From contig CAMHNI010000001.1 in assembly GCA_946186505.1 (NCBI GenBank), positions 101,416 through 165,415 on the forward strand: a stretch of 64,000 nucleotides of DNA, in the 5' to 3' direction. The position numbers and the translations under genes were made by a program. Positions within the stretch are counted from its first letter, which is position 1, and each line of letters begins with the position of its first letter. Positions 1-6,307 of the stretch are shown in pieces. This stretch comes from an uncultured Prevotellaceae bacterium (GTDB taxonomy: Bacteria > Bacteroidota > Bacteroidia > Bacteroidales > Bacteroidaceae). A model generated the notes under the pieces. That model had not been told where the DNA came from, did not search any database, and was given only the letters and a program-made list of their open reading frames with translations.

Positions 1-46
1 CCAACTTTTTATCATGAATAGTTATTCAACGTCAGATGACCACTTC

Positions 47-154
47 CTACGTGACACCAAACTTACTCATGCCCTGCACCTTACCAAACAGGCAATTATC
101 CTCCTTACTGTACTCCACGCTACCCTTGTAGCCTTTATACTCCAGATAATCCAT
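47..154 (-). pseudogene. Truncated HicB-like antitoxin remnant
   Basis: Thirty-five codons run from an ATG at 154 to a stop at 47. The N-terminus (EYKGYKGSVEYSKED, then a FGKVQG motif) is what HicB antitoxins look like at their start, where the partly RNase H-like fold begins. A normal HicB is over 100 residues, so most of the protein is missing. A strong AAGGAGGG ribosome site (163-170) and a good promoter (184-215) precede the ATG, so the 5' end is intact and the break is downstream. No hicA toxin is visible within the window. The gene may continue in another frame past the window edge. Confidence 0.55.
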
Positions 155-183
155 AATACTTTCCCTCCTTTGGGCTTCAAGTG

Positions 184-215
184 CAAAGGTACTAAATATA
201 GTACTAACTTCCAAA
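184..215 (-). promoter_or_regulatory. Bacteroidota promoter for the hicB remnant
   Basis: The minus strand reads TACCTTTG at 184-191 (-7 box) and TTTG at 212-215 (-33 box), with 20 nt between them. Confidence 0.6.
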
Positions 216-346
216 AGTTTTAAGAAGAAAATTTATGCGAATCCAATCAACTATCTCAATGAATTCTCCGATAACTCTGAAATCTTCGGCTTCATCGACA
301 TTAAAGACGATACTTTATCTACATCCGACACTTTTTTCACAAAAGA

Positions 347-378
347 CTTGCATTTCTCCTTTTTTCTTTTTATCTTTG
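347..378 (+). promoter_or_regulatory. Promoter for mntA-hepT
   Basis: TATCTTTG at 371-378 matches the -7 box. CTTG at 347-350 lies 20 nt upstream. The predicted transcript start is near 385, about 20 nt before the ATG at 405. Apart from this promoter and the minus-strand one at 184-215, the stretch 155-346 shows nothing recognisable. Confidence 0.55.
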
Positions 379-404
379 CCCACGAATAGATATTGTTGGT
401 ACAA

Positions 405-707
405 ATGAGAACCACAGAGGAATACATAGAACTGCTTTCTGCACATAAAGAAGAATTCCAGACCAGGTTTGGAATAACGTCCATGCGCCTGTTTGGTTCT
501 GTGGCTCGCGGCGACCATCATGAGGGTAGCGATGTTGACATTTTTGTCACTATGCCGCCCAAATTCTTCAACTACATTGAGGCCACCCAGTATTTGGAAC
601 TGTTGCTTGGCTGTCACGTTGACCTGATAAGTGACCACAAGAACCTCAGACCTTTCTTCAAAAAGCAGATAGAGCAAGATGGCATCAATATCTTTACAGC
701 AGCTTAG
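405..707 (+). CDS. mntA: MntA-type nucleotidyltransferase antitoxin
   Basis: A 100-residue minimal nucleotidyltransferase. It carries the full GS-x10-DxD signature: G31-S32, then D43 and D45 in GSDVDIFV. In characterised MntA/HepT pairs this enzyme adds AMP groups to a tyrosine of the HEPN toxin and so neutralises it. The ATG at 405 is chosen over an in-frame TTG at 393 because it suits the promoter spacing. The end overlaps hepT by 29 nt, typical of this module and consistent with coupled translation. All catalytic residues are present, so the antitoxin looks functional. The pair sits between decayed toxin-antitoxin and phage-like genes in a defence cluster. Confidence 0.88.
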   Translation: MRTTEEYIELLSAHKEEFQTRFGITSMRLFGSVARGDHHEGSDVDIFVTMPPKFFNYIEATQYLELLLGCHVDLISDHKNLRPFFKKQIEQDGINIFTAA

Positions 708-1092
708 AGTCGTTGAAGACCAACTCCTACAGATACAGGAGGCCATCCACAATTTGGAATTGTGGAACGAATCTCTTACTGATGTCAACGAATTGTTGAC
801 CTCTCCTGCTGGTATGAAGACTTTGGCTGCGGACTGCATGATCATAGAGGCTATAGGTGAGGGGATTAAGCGCATTGATGAGCGTACCAACCAGCGATTA
901 CTGCCTACACGTCCAGAGATTCCTTGGAAAGCAGTAAAGGGCATGCGCGACCGTATTGCACATGGTTATTTTGACATTAACACAGACTTTGTTTGGGATG
1001 TTGTCAAGAATGACCTTCCTGCTCTTCGCGATGCCATTAACTATTTCGTCGAACATCTCTATGAGATTATACCAATAGAACAACAATATTGA
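679..1092 (+). CDS. hepT: HepT-type HEPN ribonuclease toxin (DUF86)
   Basis: A 137-residue all-helical HEPN protein. Near the C-terminus it carries the R-x4-H-x-Y motif (R90, H95, Y97 within GMRDRIAHGYFDIN), the active site and the tyrosine modified by MntA. The flanking IEAIGEGIKRI and LPTRPEIPWKAVKGMRD segments are typical of the family. Known members cleave RNA, and some act on tRNA ends. It overlaps mntA by 29 nt and shares its promoter. Length and motif are complete, so the toxin looks active. Confidence 0.88.
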   Translation: MASISLQQLRVVEDQLLQIQEAIHNLELWNESLTDVNELLTSPAGMKTLAADCMIIEAIGEGIKRIDERTNQRLLPTRPEIPWKAVKGMRDRIAHGYFDINTDFVWDVVKNDLPALRDAINYFVEHLYEIIPIEQQY

Positions 1093-1097
1093 ACCCT

Positions 1098-1235
1098 TTA
1101 AACTGATTTTGCCAATGGCGCTTCCTCTTGCCGACCTGTGGTCAGTTGGATGACTGCCAGCGACACCACGATGATGCATAGCAATATGATGATAGTGCGG
1201 CGATCGGACTTTTGCAGATAGAAAAACTTGCTCAT
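1098..1235 (-). CDS. Short membrane-anchored ORF, possibly an N-terminal remnant
   Basis: Forty-five codons encode a basic N-terminus (MSKFFYLQKSDRR) followed by one hydrophobic helix (about residues 14-32) and a short hydrophilic end. The layout, and roughly the sequence, resemble the start of Bacteroidota ComEA-like helix-hairpin-helix membrane proteins, but no HhH domain follows. It has a well-spaced promoter at 1276-1307. It is convergent with hepT, with stops 5 nt apart. It may be a genuine tiny membrane protein or the stub of a truncated gene; I lean towards a stub. Confidence 0.4.
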   Translation of the reverse strand: MSKFFYLQKSDRRTIIILLCIIVVSLAVIQLTTGRQEEAPLAKSV

Positions 1236-1275
1236 AGGTCACATCTTCAGCTGCATTATGCCACCATCTCGACGG

Positions 1276-1307
1276 CAAAATTAAAACATATTTCTGATAC
1301 TCCCAAA
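1276..1307 (-). promoter_or_regulatory. Promoter for the short membrane ORF
   Basis: The minus strand reads TAATTTTG at 1276-1283 and TTTG at 1304-1307, with 20 nt between the boxes. Confidence 0.45.
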
Positions 1308-1528
1308 TTTTGGAGAAACTATTTCATTCTTACCTCTTCCATCAGCCCTCATACATTTACTATCCTTCTCCCTCTACTGCTCGACTTTAGTCACTTGCCC
1401 TCAGTCTTTCATGAGTTTCTCCAATTCCGAATCGGGCTTATCAAGAAGTTCGTTGGTTTTGTAGAATTTCGTTGTCAAGTATTATTACTTACTTGTCTTT
1501 TGAACATGAACATACGTTCTAATTATCA
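1308..1528. other. Intergenic remnant DNA without a recognisable gene
   Basis: Between the short membrane ORF and the ORF6N pseudogene I see no complete gene on either strand. A 22-codon open stretch on the minus strand ending near 1409 (KTNELLDKPDSELEKL then stop) has a charged, coding-like composition. It may be the tail of a deleted gene, which fits the decayed character of 1-2 kb. Confidence 0.35.
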
Positions 1529-1992
1529 TCAAATCAACATTCCAAGTATGGTCTCAGGTGATGCCTGCAACTTAGTGACAGCACACAAGCCTGCACCCAT
1601 ATCTTTCACGCTGGCATAAGGAAGCGTTCTTATCTTTGAAATGTCTTTTGTGGTCGCAATTTGCGACCGCAAAAGTGTAATCGCCTTGTTTTCAGACTGT
1701 TTTGCGGTCACAATTTGCGACCGCAAAGTATTCCATTCACCTTGGGTGAGTTGAAACATAAGTCATCTGGAAAGCGTTTAATGTTACGTTTCACCTGCTC
1801 ATTAAGACGCTTAGTCTTTACTCCATAAAGTATGGACAAGTCGAAGTCTATCATCACTTTTTGACCTCGAATCGTGCGAATCAAGCTTTCGATATCCACG
1901 TTCGTCAGGTCGTAACGAACAACTTCCATTGATAACTGGTCGCTATTTGTGACCAGTTCTGGATACTCTTCTGCTTTCTTTTTCTTTGCCAT
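1529..1992 (-). pseudogene. Frameshifted ORF6N-domain (KilA-N-like) DNA-binding protein
   Basis: From the ATG at 1992, frame 1 gives the ORF6N-domain start (IRTIRGQKVMIDFDLSILYG, then VKTKRLNEQVKRNIKRFPDD). The frame is lost after RFPDD near 1760. The next frame continues with the expected MFQLTQGEWNTLRSQIVT. One base missing from a TTTA run explains the shift. The downstream part also contains two copies of an LRSQI-x-T-x-K segment, encoded by two palindromic DNA units (1652-1668 and 1702-1727), and the usual LPYAFTEQG is altered to LPYASVKDMG. ORF6N proteins occur in phages and mobile elements. This copy looks dead unless frameshifting restores it. Confidence 0.75.
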
Positions 1993-2011
1993 GTTGGTCA
2001 ATTTCTCTTTG

Positions 2012-2019
2012 CAAAGATA
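2012..2019 (-). promoter_or_regulatory. Promoter -7 box for the ORF6N pseudogene
   Basis: The minus strand reads TATCTTTG about 20 nt upstream of the ATG at 1992. No good -33 box is seen. Confidence 0.4.
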
Positions 2020-2076
2020 AGAAAAATCCCAATCATTGTTACATAAACGGGATGATATTAAGAGATTTTAGTATTA

Positions 2077-2958
2077 TTATTCCAAGAAAGGCAGTCTTTC
2101 TTCTATTTCCTCACGACAGACAAAGCAATCCGTCTGTGTGTCCTCAGCCTTCACAATATCAGGAATCTTGCGGCGATAGGAGGCAAAAGTTTGACCGTTT
2201 TCAATCTCTTCGCGGCGGGCCTTGCTGATTTTGGCAAACTCTTCTTCCTGTTCTATTCCAAGGAACCTACGCCCAAGCAGATTTGCTGCTATACCTGTAG
2301 TGCTGCTTCCAGCAAAGGGGTCAAGAATCCACGCACCAGGCTTTGTTGAAGCCATAATGATACGACTCAGCAAGCCAAGTGGCTTCTGCGTAGGATGCTT
2401 AGTGCACGTCTTTTCCCAAGGTGCAATAGCAGGCAAACGCCACACGTCAGTCATTTGCTTGTCGCCGTTGATGTGTTTCATCAACTCGTAGTTGTAGTAG
2501 TGAGGCACCTTCTCTTTCTTTCTTGCCCAGATAATGAACTCCGTTGAGTATGTGAAGTAGCGGCAGGAGATATTGGGCGGTGGGTTTGTCTTAGCCCACG
2601 TGATAACATTCAGAATCTTGTAGCCAAGTTGCGTCAGACAATTGGCCACAGAGAATATATTGTGGTAGGTTCCAGAAATCCATATCGTGCCGTTATCCTT
2701 CAACTTCTCACGACAAAGCGAGAGCCATTTCAGATTGAAGGCGTTGATATCATCCTGTGACATACTTTTGTCCCAATCGCCCTTATCTACACAAACCACT
2801 TTACCACTCTGTACGCTGATGCCGCCACTCGATAGGAAGTATGGAGGGTCGGCAAATATCATGTCGAACTTGAAGTTGAACTGCGGCAACAGCTCAAACG
2901 TATCTCCATGAAGCAGATTGAAATCGTGGTTGGGGGATTTATAAAAAGGCTTCAACAT
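2077..2958 (-). CDS. dpnA: DpnA-like adenine methyltransferase of the DpnII system (beta class)
   Basis: A 293-residue N6-adenine methyltransferase. The catalytic DPPY is at residues 37-40 in MIFADPPYFLSSGG. The SAM-binding motif DPFAGSST is at 213-220, after HPTQKP (188-193). That order, catalytic motif first, marks the beta class, as in M.HinfI and DpnA. In the pneumococcal DpnII system DpnA methylates GATC, including single-stranded DNA. The gene starts on the base after the endonuclease stop (TAAATG junction), so it is the last gene of a three-gene operon. The acidic, cysteine-containing C-terminus extends somewhat beyond the pneumococcal protein. Confidence 0.85.
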   Translation of the reverse strand: MLKPFYKSPNHDFNLLHGDTFELLPQFNFKFDMIFADPPYFLSSGGISVQSGKVVCVDKGDWDKSMSQDDINAFNLKWLSLCREKLKDNGTIWISGTYHNIFSVANCLTQLGYKILNVITWAKTNPPPNISCRYFTYSTEFIIWARKKEKVPHYYNYELMKHINGDKQMTDVWRLPAIAPWEKTCTKHPTQKPLGLLSRIIMASTKPGAWILDPFAGSSTTGIAANLLGRRFLGIEQEEEFAKISKARREEIENGQTFASYRRKIPDIVKAEDTQTDCFVCREEIEERLPFLE

Positions 2959-3777
2959 TTATTTCAAGAGTTTTACGAACGACTCTATACTAGTTAGGTT
3001 ATATACACTTGGAATAGTGTTGTAAGCCTCCTCTAACTTATTGCGTGCCGACTTCCAACCGACACCATCAGTTATCCAGACAAATTCAAAACCCTTTACG
3101 GAGTTCACTTTTGGTGCTAACTCTGTATAAGCACGTGCCACTTCATTGAGTTTAGAACCGCCACCACTATAGAAGTTCACCTCGATAAGATATTTCTTTG
3201 CAGGAGTTTTGATATAAAAATCAAAACGTTTCTCGTCTGTACCAAGGACTGACAATTCTGGGAACTCAGATGAATACACCTCCTGTCGAAATACGACACC
3301 GTAATCTTTCAGTATCTTCGCAACAGTATTCTCCATGATGTGACCACTACGATTCTTGCGGGCATTGGTATCAAGACCTGTTTCGATGCCAAACACATAA
3401 TCTACGAGGTTCTTGATACGGCGTGATTTGAATATATCAGCCAATCCTGTACCTTGAAGGAACTCCACGACCTTCGAGCATGACTCGAAATAGCTTTTCA
3501 ACAGCACCACATTGCCATCTTTATCCACAACAGGCTTTCTGCCCTCATCTCTGACAGCAATCAGAATTCCAAGTACTTCGAAGACTTTAGGGTCGCGCTG
3601 CCAGATTTCAGATACGCCTTTCGCCAAATCTTCCTTACCAATGAGATAATTCAGCGTGTTTAGGCTCATTTCCACCTCTGCCACATTTGCAGATATCTTG
3701 TCGAAATCGCAGAAGAAATCCAGCGTCTGGTTCGTCTCTTGCAGTTGAGACATAAATAGATTAAAATTCTTATTCAT
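2959..3777 (-). CDS. dpnB: DpnII/MboI-family type II restriction endonuclease (GATC)
   Basis: 272 residues, close to the family length of about 280-290. The family core is visible as RSGHIMENTVAKILKDYG (143-160), then KRFDFYI with D186 and the strand YLIEVNFY with E199. This is a PD-(D/E)xK-type site in which asparagine stands where lysine is usual. SGGGSKLNEVARAYTEL follows. It is expected to cut unmethylated GATC. It overlaps the upstream dam-like gene by 8 nt and abuts dpnA. The methylase-endonuclease-methylase order matches the classical DpnII cassette, which supports the call more strongly than the motif alone. Confidence 0.87.
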   Translation of the reverse strand: MNKNFNLFMSQLQETNQTLDFFCDFDKISANVAEVEMSLNTLNYLIGKEDLAKGVSEIWQRDPKVFEVLGILIAVRDEGRKPVVDKDGNVVLLKSYFESCSKVVEFLQGTGLADIFKSRRIKNLVDYVFGIETGLDTNARKNRSGHIMENTVAKILKDYGVVFRQEVYSSEFPELSVLGTDEKRFDFYIKTPAKKYLIEVNFYSGGGSKLNEVARAYTELAPKVNSVKGFEFVWITDGVGWKSARNKLEEAYNTIPSVYNLTSIESFVKLLK

Positions 3778-4666
3778 AGTTCTTGATTAATAGTTCTGTT
3801 AGTTTACCCCTTTTTTCCGGATTGGCGTTGATAAATCGGGAGGCGTAGACACGTTCAATCCGATAATCAGCATAAAGATCCTCAAAAAAGGTATCCTCAG
3901 GATTCTTTGCAGAGCAATCTGCGTTGCTTTCCATCCAAAAGCATCCTCTTTCGGATAGTTTGTTACAGAAAGCAGCAAGAGCCCTTTGGTCGTCATCATT
4001 GAAATCACCTTTGGCGTATGCTGTAAAACTTGATGTGGCATCCAATGGACGATAGGGAGGATCAAGATATACAAATGTGAGTCCATCGATATGCTGTATG
4101 GTCTGGGCGTAATCACCCTGACATATTTCAACTTTTGCTGTTTGTAGCAGTTGGCTGTCGGCTCTCAACAGTTTTGCATTGCAAATGGTTGGATTTGCAT
4201 ATTTACCAAAAGGCACATTAAACAGGCCCCGTCTGTTCACCCTATAAAGGCCATTGAAACATGTCTTATTCAAAAATATCAGTTGGGATACACGTTTTAT
4301 GCCGTCACCGTTATGTTGGTTGTAACGCTCACGAACATCATAGAAAATCTTACTCCGCCCCTCTTGGTCTGTTATGGCCAAATAATCTTTCTCTAGTCTG
4401 TCAAGGTTTGTGATTAATGCTTCAACATCATCCTTGATAATCCGATAGGTAAGTATTAAATCCTCGTTGACATCGTTGATGACCGCCTTCCTGATGTTGC
4501 CATAATGCTGCAACATATAGAATAGCATAGCACCGCCGCCAACGAAAGGCTCGATGTACGTGAATGGTTCTTCACTTATCTGTTGGGGCAGATATGCACC
4601 TAGCTGGCTTAACAATTGACCTTTACCGCCTGCCCACTTCAAAAATGGTTTTGCTTCTGTGCTCAT
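3770..4666 (-). CDS. dpnM: Dam-like DNA adenine methyltransferase of the DpnII system (alpha class)
   Basis: A 298-residue D12-class adenine methylase. Motifs run in alpha-class order: KPFLKWAGGKGQLL near the N-terminus, FVGGGA (41-46) as the SAM site, then catalytic DPPY at 202-205 in VYLDPPYRPLDATSSF. The family includes Dam and DpnM, which modify GATC; with a DpnII-type nuclease directly downstream, GATC is the inferred target. The start at 4666 is immediately preceded by a 9-bp hairpin (4670-4698), and no clear ribosome site is visible. The nearest promoter is 260 nt upstream, before the structured RNA at 4700-4920. Confidence 0.88.
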   Translation of the reverse strand: MSTEAKPFLKWAGGKGQLLSQLGAYLPQQISEEPFTYIEPFVGGGAMLFYMLQHYGNIRKAVINDVNEDLILTYRIIKDDVEALITNLDRLEKDYLAITDQEGRSKIFYDVRERYNQHNGDGIKRVSQLIFLNKTCFNGLYRVNRRGLFNVPFGKYANPTICNAKLLRADSQLLQTAKVEICQGDYAQTIQHIDGLTFVYLDPPYRPLDATSSFTAYAKGDFNDDDQRALAAFCNKLSERGCFWMESNADCSAKNPEDTFFEDLYADYRIERVYASRFINANPEKRGKLTELLIKNYE

Positions 4667-4669
4667 TGC

Positions 4670-4698
4670 TCTTTTGTCGTTTGGCTGCGGACAAAAGA
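4670..4698 (-). promoter_or_regulatory. Hairpin abutting the dpnM start codon
   Basis: TCTTTTGTC and GACAAAAGA form a perfect 9-bp stem with an 11-nt loop. It ends 3 nt before the methylase ATG. In RNA it would cover the ribosome-loading region. No U-tract follows, so it is not a canonical terminator in this direction. It could be the 3' end structure of the upstream RNA or a translational control element. Confidence 0.5.
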
Positions 4699-4699
4699 A

Positions 4700-4920
4700 A
4701 GCGTACCCTCTTCCGATTCCACTTCAGACCAGGCAGTCCACCACAGAAGCCCATACAGAGAGTGAAAGGAAGGGGTACGCCTATACAATGATAGGCGTAT
4801 CCGCATTCCCTGAGACCCTCTGTATAAATGTTTGGTGGACTTTTATGTCTGAGGTCTCTTAGAACTTAGATACTGCTATCTAATTCCACGAAGTTTGCCA
4901 GCGCTCATAGTGAGCATTAA
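4700..4920 (-). ncRNA. ssrS: Rod-shaped structured RNA, candidate 6S RNA
   Basis: Plus-strand coordinates of nested helices are: 4722-4729 with 4847-4854 (8 bp, one G-U), 4735-4743 with 4833-4841 (9 bp, perfect), 4753-4760 with 4818-4825 (8 bp, perfect), then a bubble of 15 nt on one side (4761-4775) and 18 nt on the other (4800-4817), closed by a 9-bp apical stem, 4776-4784 with 4791-4799. A smaller hairpin (4866-4872 with 4877-4883) precedes the rod. Closing stem, large central bubble and terminal stem is the 6S RNA layout; 6S binds RNA polymerase by mimicking an open promoter. One bubble strand reads TTCCTTTCAC in the RNA sense, near the -7/start consensus. A promoter lies at 4928-4957. 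Alternatively this is a long structured leader of the restriction operon. Helices are seen directly; the 6S identity is inferred. Confidence 0.6.
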
Positions 4921-4927
4921 GCGGTTG

Positions 4928-4957
4928 CAAAGTTAAGCATTTCTATCAACATAACAA
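4928..4957 (-). promoter_or_regulatory. Promoter of the structured RNA / restriction operon
   Basis: The minus strand reads TAACTTTG at 4928-4935 with TTG at 4955-4957, spacing 19 nt. The predicted start is near 4920, just before a small hairpin (4903-4907 with 4911-4915). It is the only promoter-like site upstream of dpnM. Confidence 0.6.
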
Positions 4958-4976
4958 GCGTTCGGCCTCTGCTTTT

Positions 4977-5144
4977 TCACTTTTTCACGCTGATTTCTGT
5001 TTCTACGTAATCAGAAGCATCAAGAACAAGTACGCAATTTCGGTACATCTGCCTCACCGTCTCGACGGCTTCATCTTCATTTTCAGCCTCTGTCTCTACA
5101 ATGCGGCTCAGCACTTCGGTTACTTCTATTCTATACTTCGTCAT
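4977..5144 (-). CDS. DpnD/PcfM-like small protein
   Basis: Fifty-five residues from the ATG at 5144 (MTKYRIEVTEVLSRIVE), rich in Glu/Asp, with a DEAVETVRQMYRN segment. This matches the short DpnD/PcfM-like family, named partly from the small gene beside dpnC in the pneumococcal DpnI cassette and from conjugative plasmids. Its biochemical role is unknown. It lies upstream of the DpnII genes on the same strand, separated by the structured RNA. The -7 box ends only 9 bp before the ATG, so the transcript may be leaderless. Confidence 0.65.
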   Translation of the reverse strand: MTKYRIEVTEVLSRIVETEAENEDEAVETVRQMYRNCVLVLDASDYVETEISVKK

Positions 5145-5152
5145 ACAAAATG

Positions 5153-5160
5153 CAAAAGTA
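5153..5160 (-). promoter_or_regulatory. -7 box for the DpnD-like gene
   Basis: The minus strand reads TACTTTTG at 5153-5160. Transcription would begin within a base or two of the ATG at 5144. Confidence 0.4.
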
Positions 5161-5172
5161 CACAAAATCGAT

Positions 5173-5250
5173 GATCATTTGACGAATAGATCAAAAGTTA
5201 ACAAAAAAGATCAGAAAAGATCAAATCTATTTGTTTGTTTCAAAAAGATC
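5173..5250. promoter_or_regulatory. Cluster of five GATC sites
   Basis: GATC occurs at 5173, 5189, 5209, 5219 and 5247: five sites in 78 bp, where about 0.3 would be expected by chance. The cluster lies in AT-rich DNA between the divergent DpnD-like gene and the cysteine-rich protein gene, next to the GATC restriction-modification operon. Confidence 0.6.
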
Positions 5251-5297
5251 TATGACCTTTGCAGAATGTAAGTGGTGGAGATTTGTTTAATTGAATT

Positions 5298-5657
5298 ATG
5301 CATCAAAGAGAGATAATTTCATGGTACGTATTACGAGGTGAATTGATAGATAGTGAAGACCTTAACTTTTGTTATAAAAGTTTAGGAGGGCCTCAATATA
5401 TCAAGTCAAGAGCAGGAAAAGCAGAATGGTTAATTAAACATTATTCTGCACTCACGCTGTCAGAATATATTGATTTGGAGTATGTTCGCATCTGTACACA
5501 TTGTGGTAAGCCAATGGGATGGGGATATTGTATTGGGGACGGTTGTGAATATTATTGCTCGGAAGAATGTTTGACTCAACATTATTCAGATGAAGAATGG
5601 CAAGAGATGTATAATAAAGGTAAAGGGGATAGCTATTATACAGCATGGATAGACTGA
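5298..5657 (+). CDS. Small cysteine-rich (zinc-binding-like) hypothetical protein
   Basis: 119 residues with no family I can name. The middle holds CTHCGKPMGWGYCIGDGCEYYCSEEC in two runs of paired cysteines (CxxC, C-x4-C, C-x3-C), a pattern suited to one or two structural zincs. The rest is rich in Tyr and acidic residues. A near-match to the -7 box (GACCTTTG, 5255-5262) lies upstream, directly after the GATC cluster. Low GC compared with the core genes and the location suggest it arrived with the defence cluster. It may be an accessory or mobile-element protein. Confidence 0.55.
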   Translation: MHQREIISWYVLRGELIDSEDLNFCYKSLGGPQYIKSRAGKAEWLIKHYSALTLSEYIDLEYVRICTHCGKPMGWGYCIGDGCEYYCSEECLTQHYSDEEWQEMYNKGKGDSYYTAWID

Positions 5658-5784
5658 CTCTTCCTCTCAAAATCACATTCACTTTAAGTCGAAATTTGGC
5701 ACAAAGGGAAGCAAAGAAAAGGTGTATAAGAAAAGCTGTAACATGGAGTGCATGTTTATTCACTACGACTTGCGGACAGTAACT

Positions 5785-5836
5785 CGGCGGGTTAGTCGGA
5801 GTAACCCGCCGGTTTAGTACGTTCAACCCGGCGGGT
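5785..5836. repeat. GC-rich palindromes in AT-rich intergenic DNA
   Basis: CGGCGGGTTA (5785-5794) and TAACCCGCCG (5802-5811) form a perfect 10-bp stem. A third half-site follows in AACCCGGCGGGT (5825-5836). No gene is visible on either strand in 5658-6307. Confidence 0.6.
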
Positions 5837-5943
5837 CGGACGGAGCAAGCTTTTGAGGGGGTCTGGAGCGCATTTTTATGCAAAAAGCAAATAAATATGC
5901 ATGGCGGTTGAGAGATTACAGGAATTTTTCGGAAAATGGCCAA

Positions 5944-6198
5944 CTCCTAACCCGACAGGCCGGAAAGCCTTTTGTACAAAGGGGTTTCGAGAGGTTAGAA
6001 GTTGAATGGACTCCTAACCAACAGGAAACCAACCCCTAACCTGTTGGCGTTTCGCCTTTGAAGAGTGAAAAGTTAATTCGCCCAGGGTCGTTCCGAAATG
6101 AGCAGGTGAAGAGATGGTTAGGAGTTCAAGGAACCCCTAACCTCTCAAAACCCCTTTGCACAAAGGCGATTCGAGCGATTGGGTTAGGAGGTTAGGAG
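5944..6198. repeat. Eight copies of a GGTTAGGAG-type nonamer in both orientations
   Basis: Copies or one-base variants lie at 5944, 6011, 6033 and 6134 (as CTCCTAACC or CCCCTAACC) and at 5993, 6116, 6182 and 6190 (as GGTTAGGAG or GGTTAGAAG). Two are embedded in a longer imperfect inverted repeat: about 35 bp at 5964-5998 against 6136-6172, including CCTTTG-ACAAAGG. CCAACAGG (6018-6025) and CCTGTTGG (6039-6046) add another stem. The stretch ends just before the gpmI promoter. Confidence 0.6.
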
Positions 6199-6239
6199 TT
6201 TTTTAAAAACGATTAGCGTTAATCTTCCAAAAACCCTCT

Positions 6240-6267
6240 TTTGTTACAAGCTTTTTTCGTACCTTTG
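6240..6267 (+). promoter_or_regulatory. Promoter for gpmI
   Basis: TACCTTTG at 6260-6267 is a perfect -7 box. TTTG at 6240-6243 is the best -33 candidate, though its spacing (16 nt) is short. Confidence 0.55.
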
Positions 6268-6307
6268 CACCCTGAAAGCGAAAACAAGGAAAAATAAAGA
6301 AAAAACT

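Noticed and set aside
14..223. Plus-strand 69-codon frame at the window start
   Set aside because: The opposite strand reads as a HicB N-terminus with a strong ribosome site; the plus frame has no such support.
315..944. Long minus-strand open frame opposite mntA/hepT
   Set aside because: Composition is not protein-like, and both catalytic motifs lie on the plus strand with a good promoter.
1212..1619. Plus-strand 135-codon frame
   Set aside because: It overlaps the minus-strand promoter and the ORF6N pseudogene, and its Ser/Leu/Phe-rich sequence looks like noise.
4564..4862. Plus-strand small frames across the structured RNA
   Set aside because: They run antisense to conserved-looking helices and to the dpnM start; no promoter or ribosome site was found on that strand.
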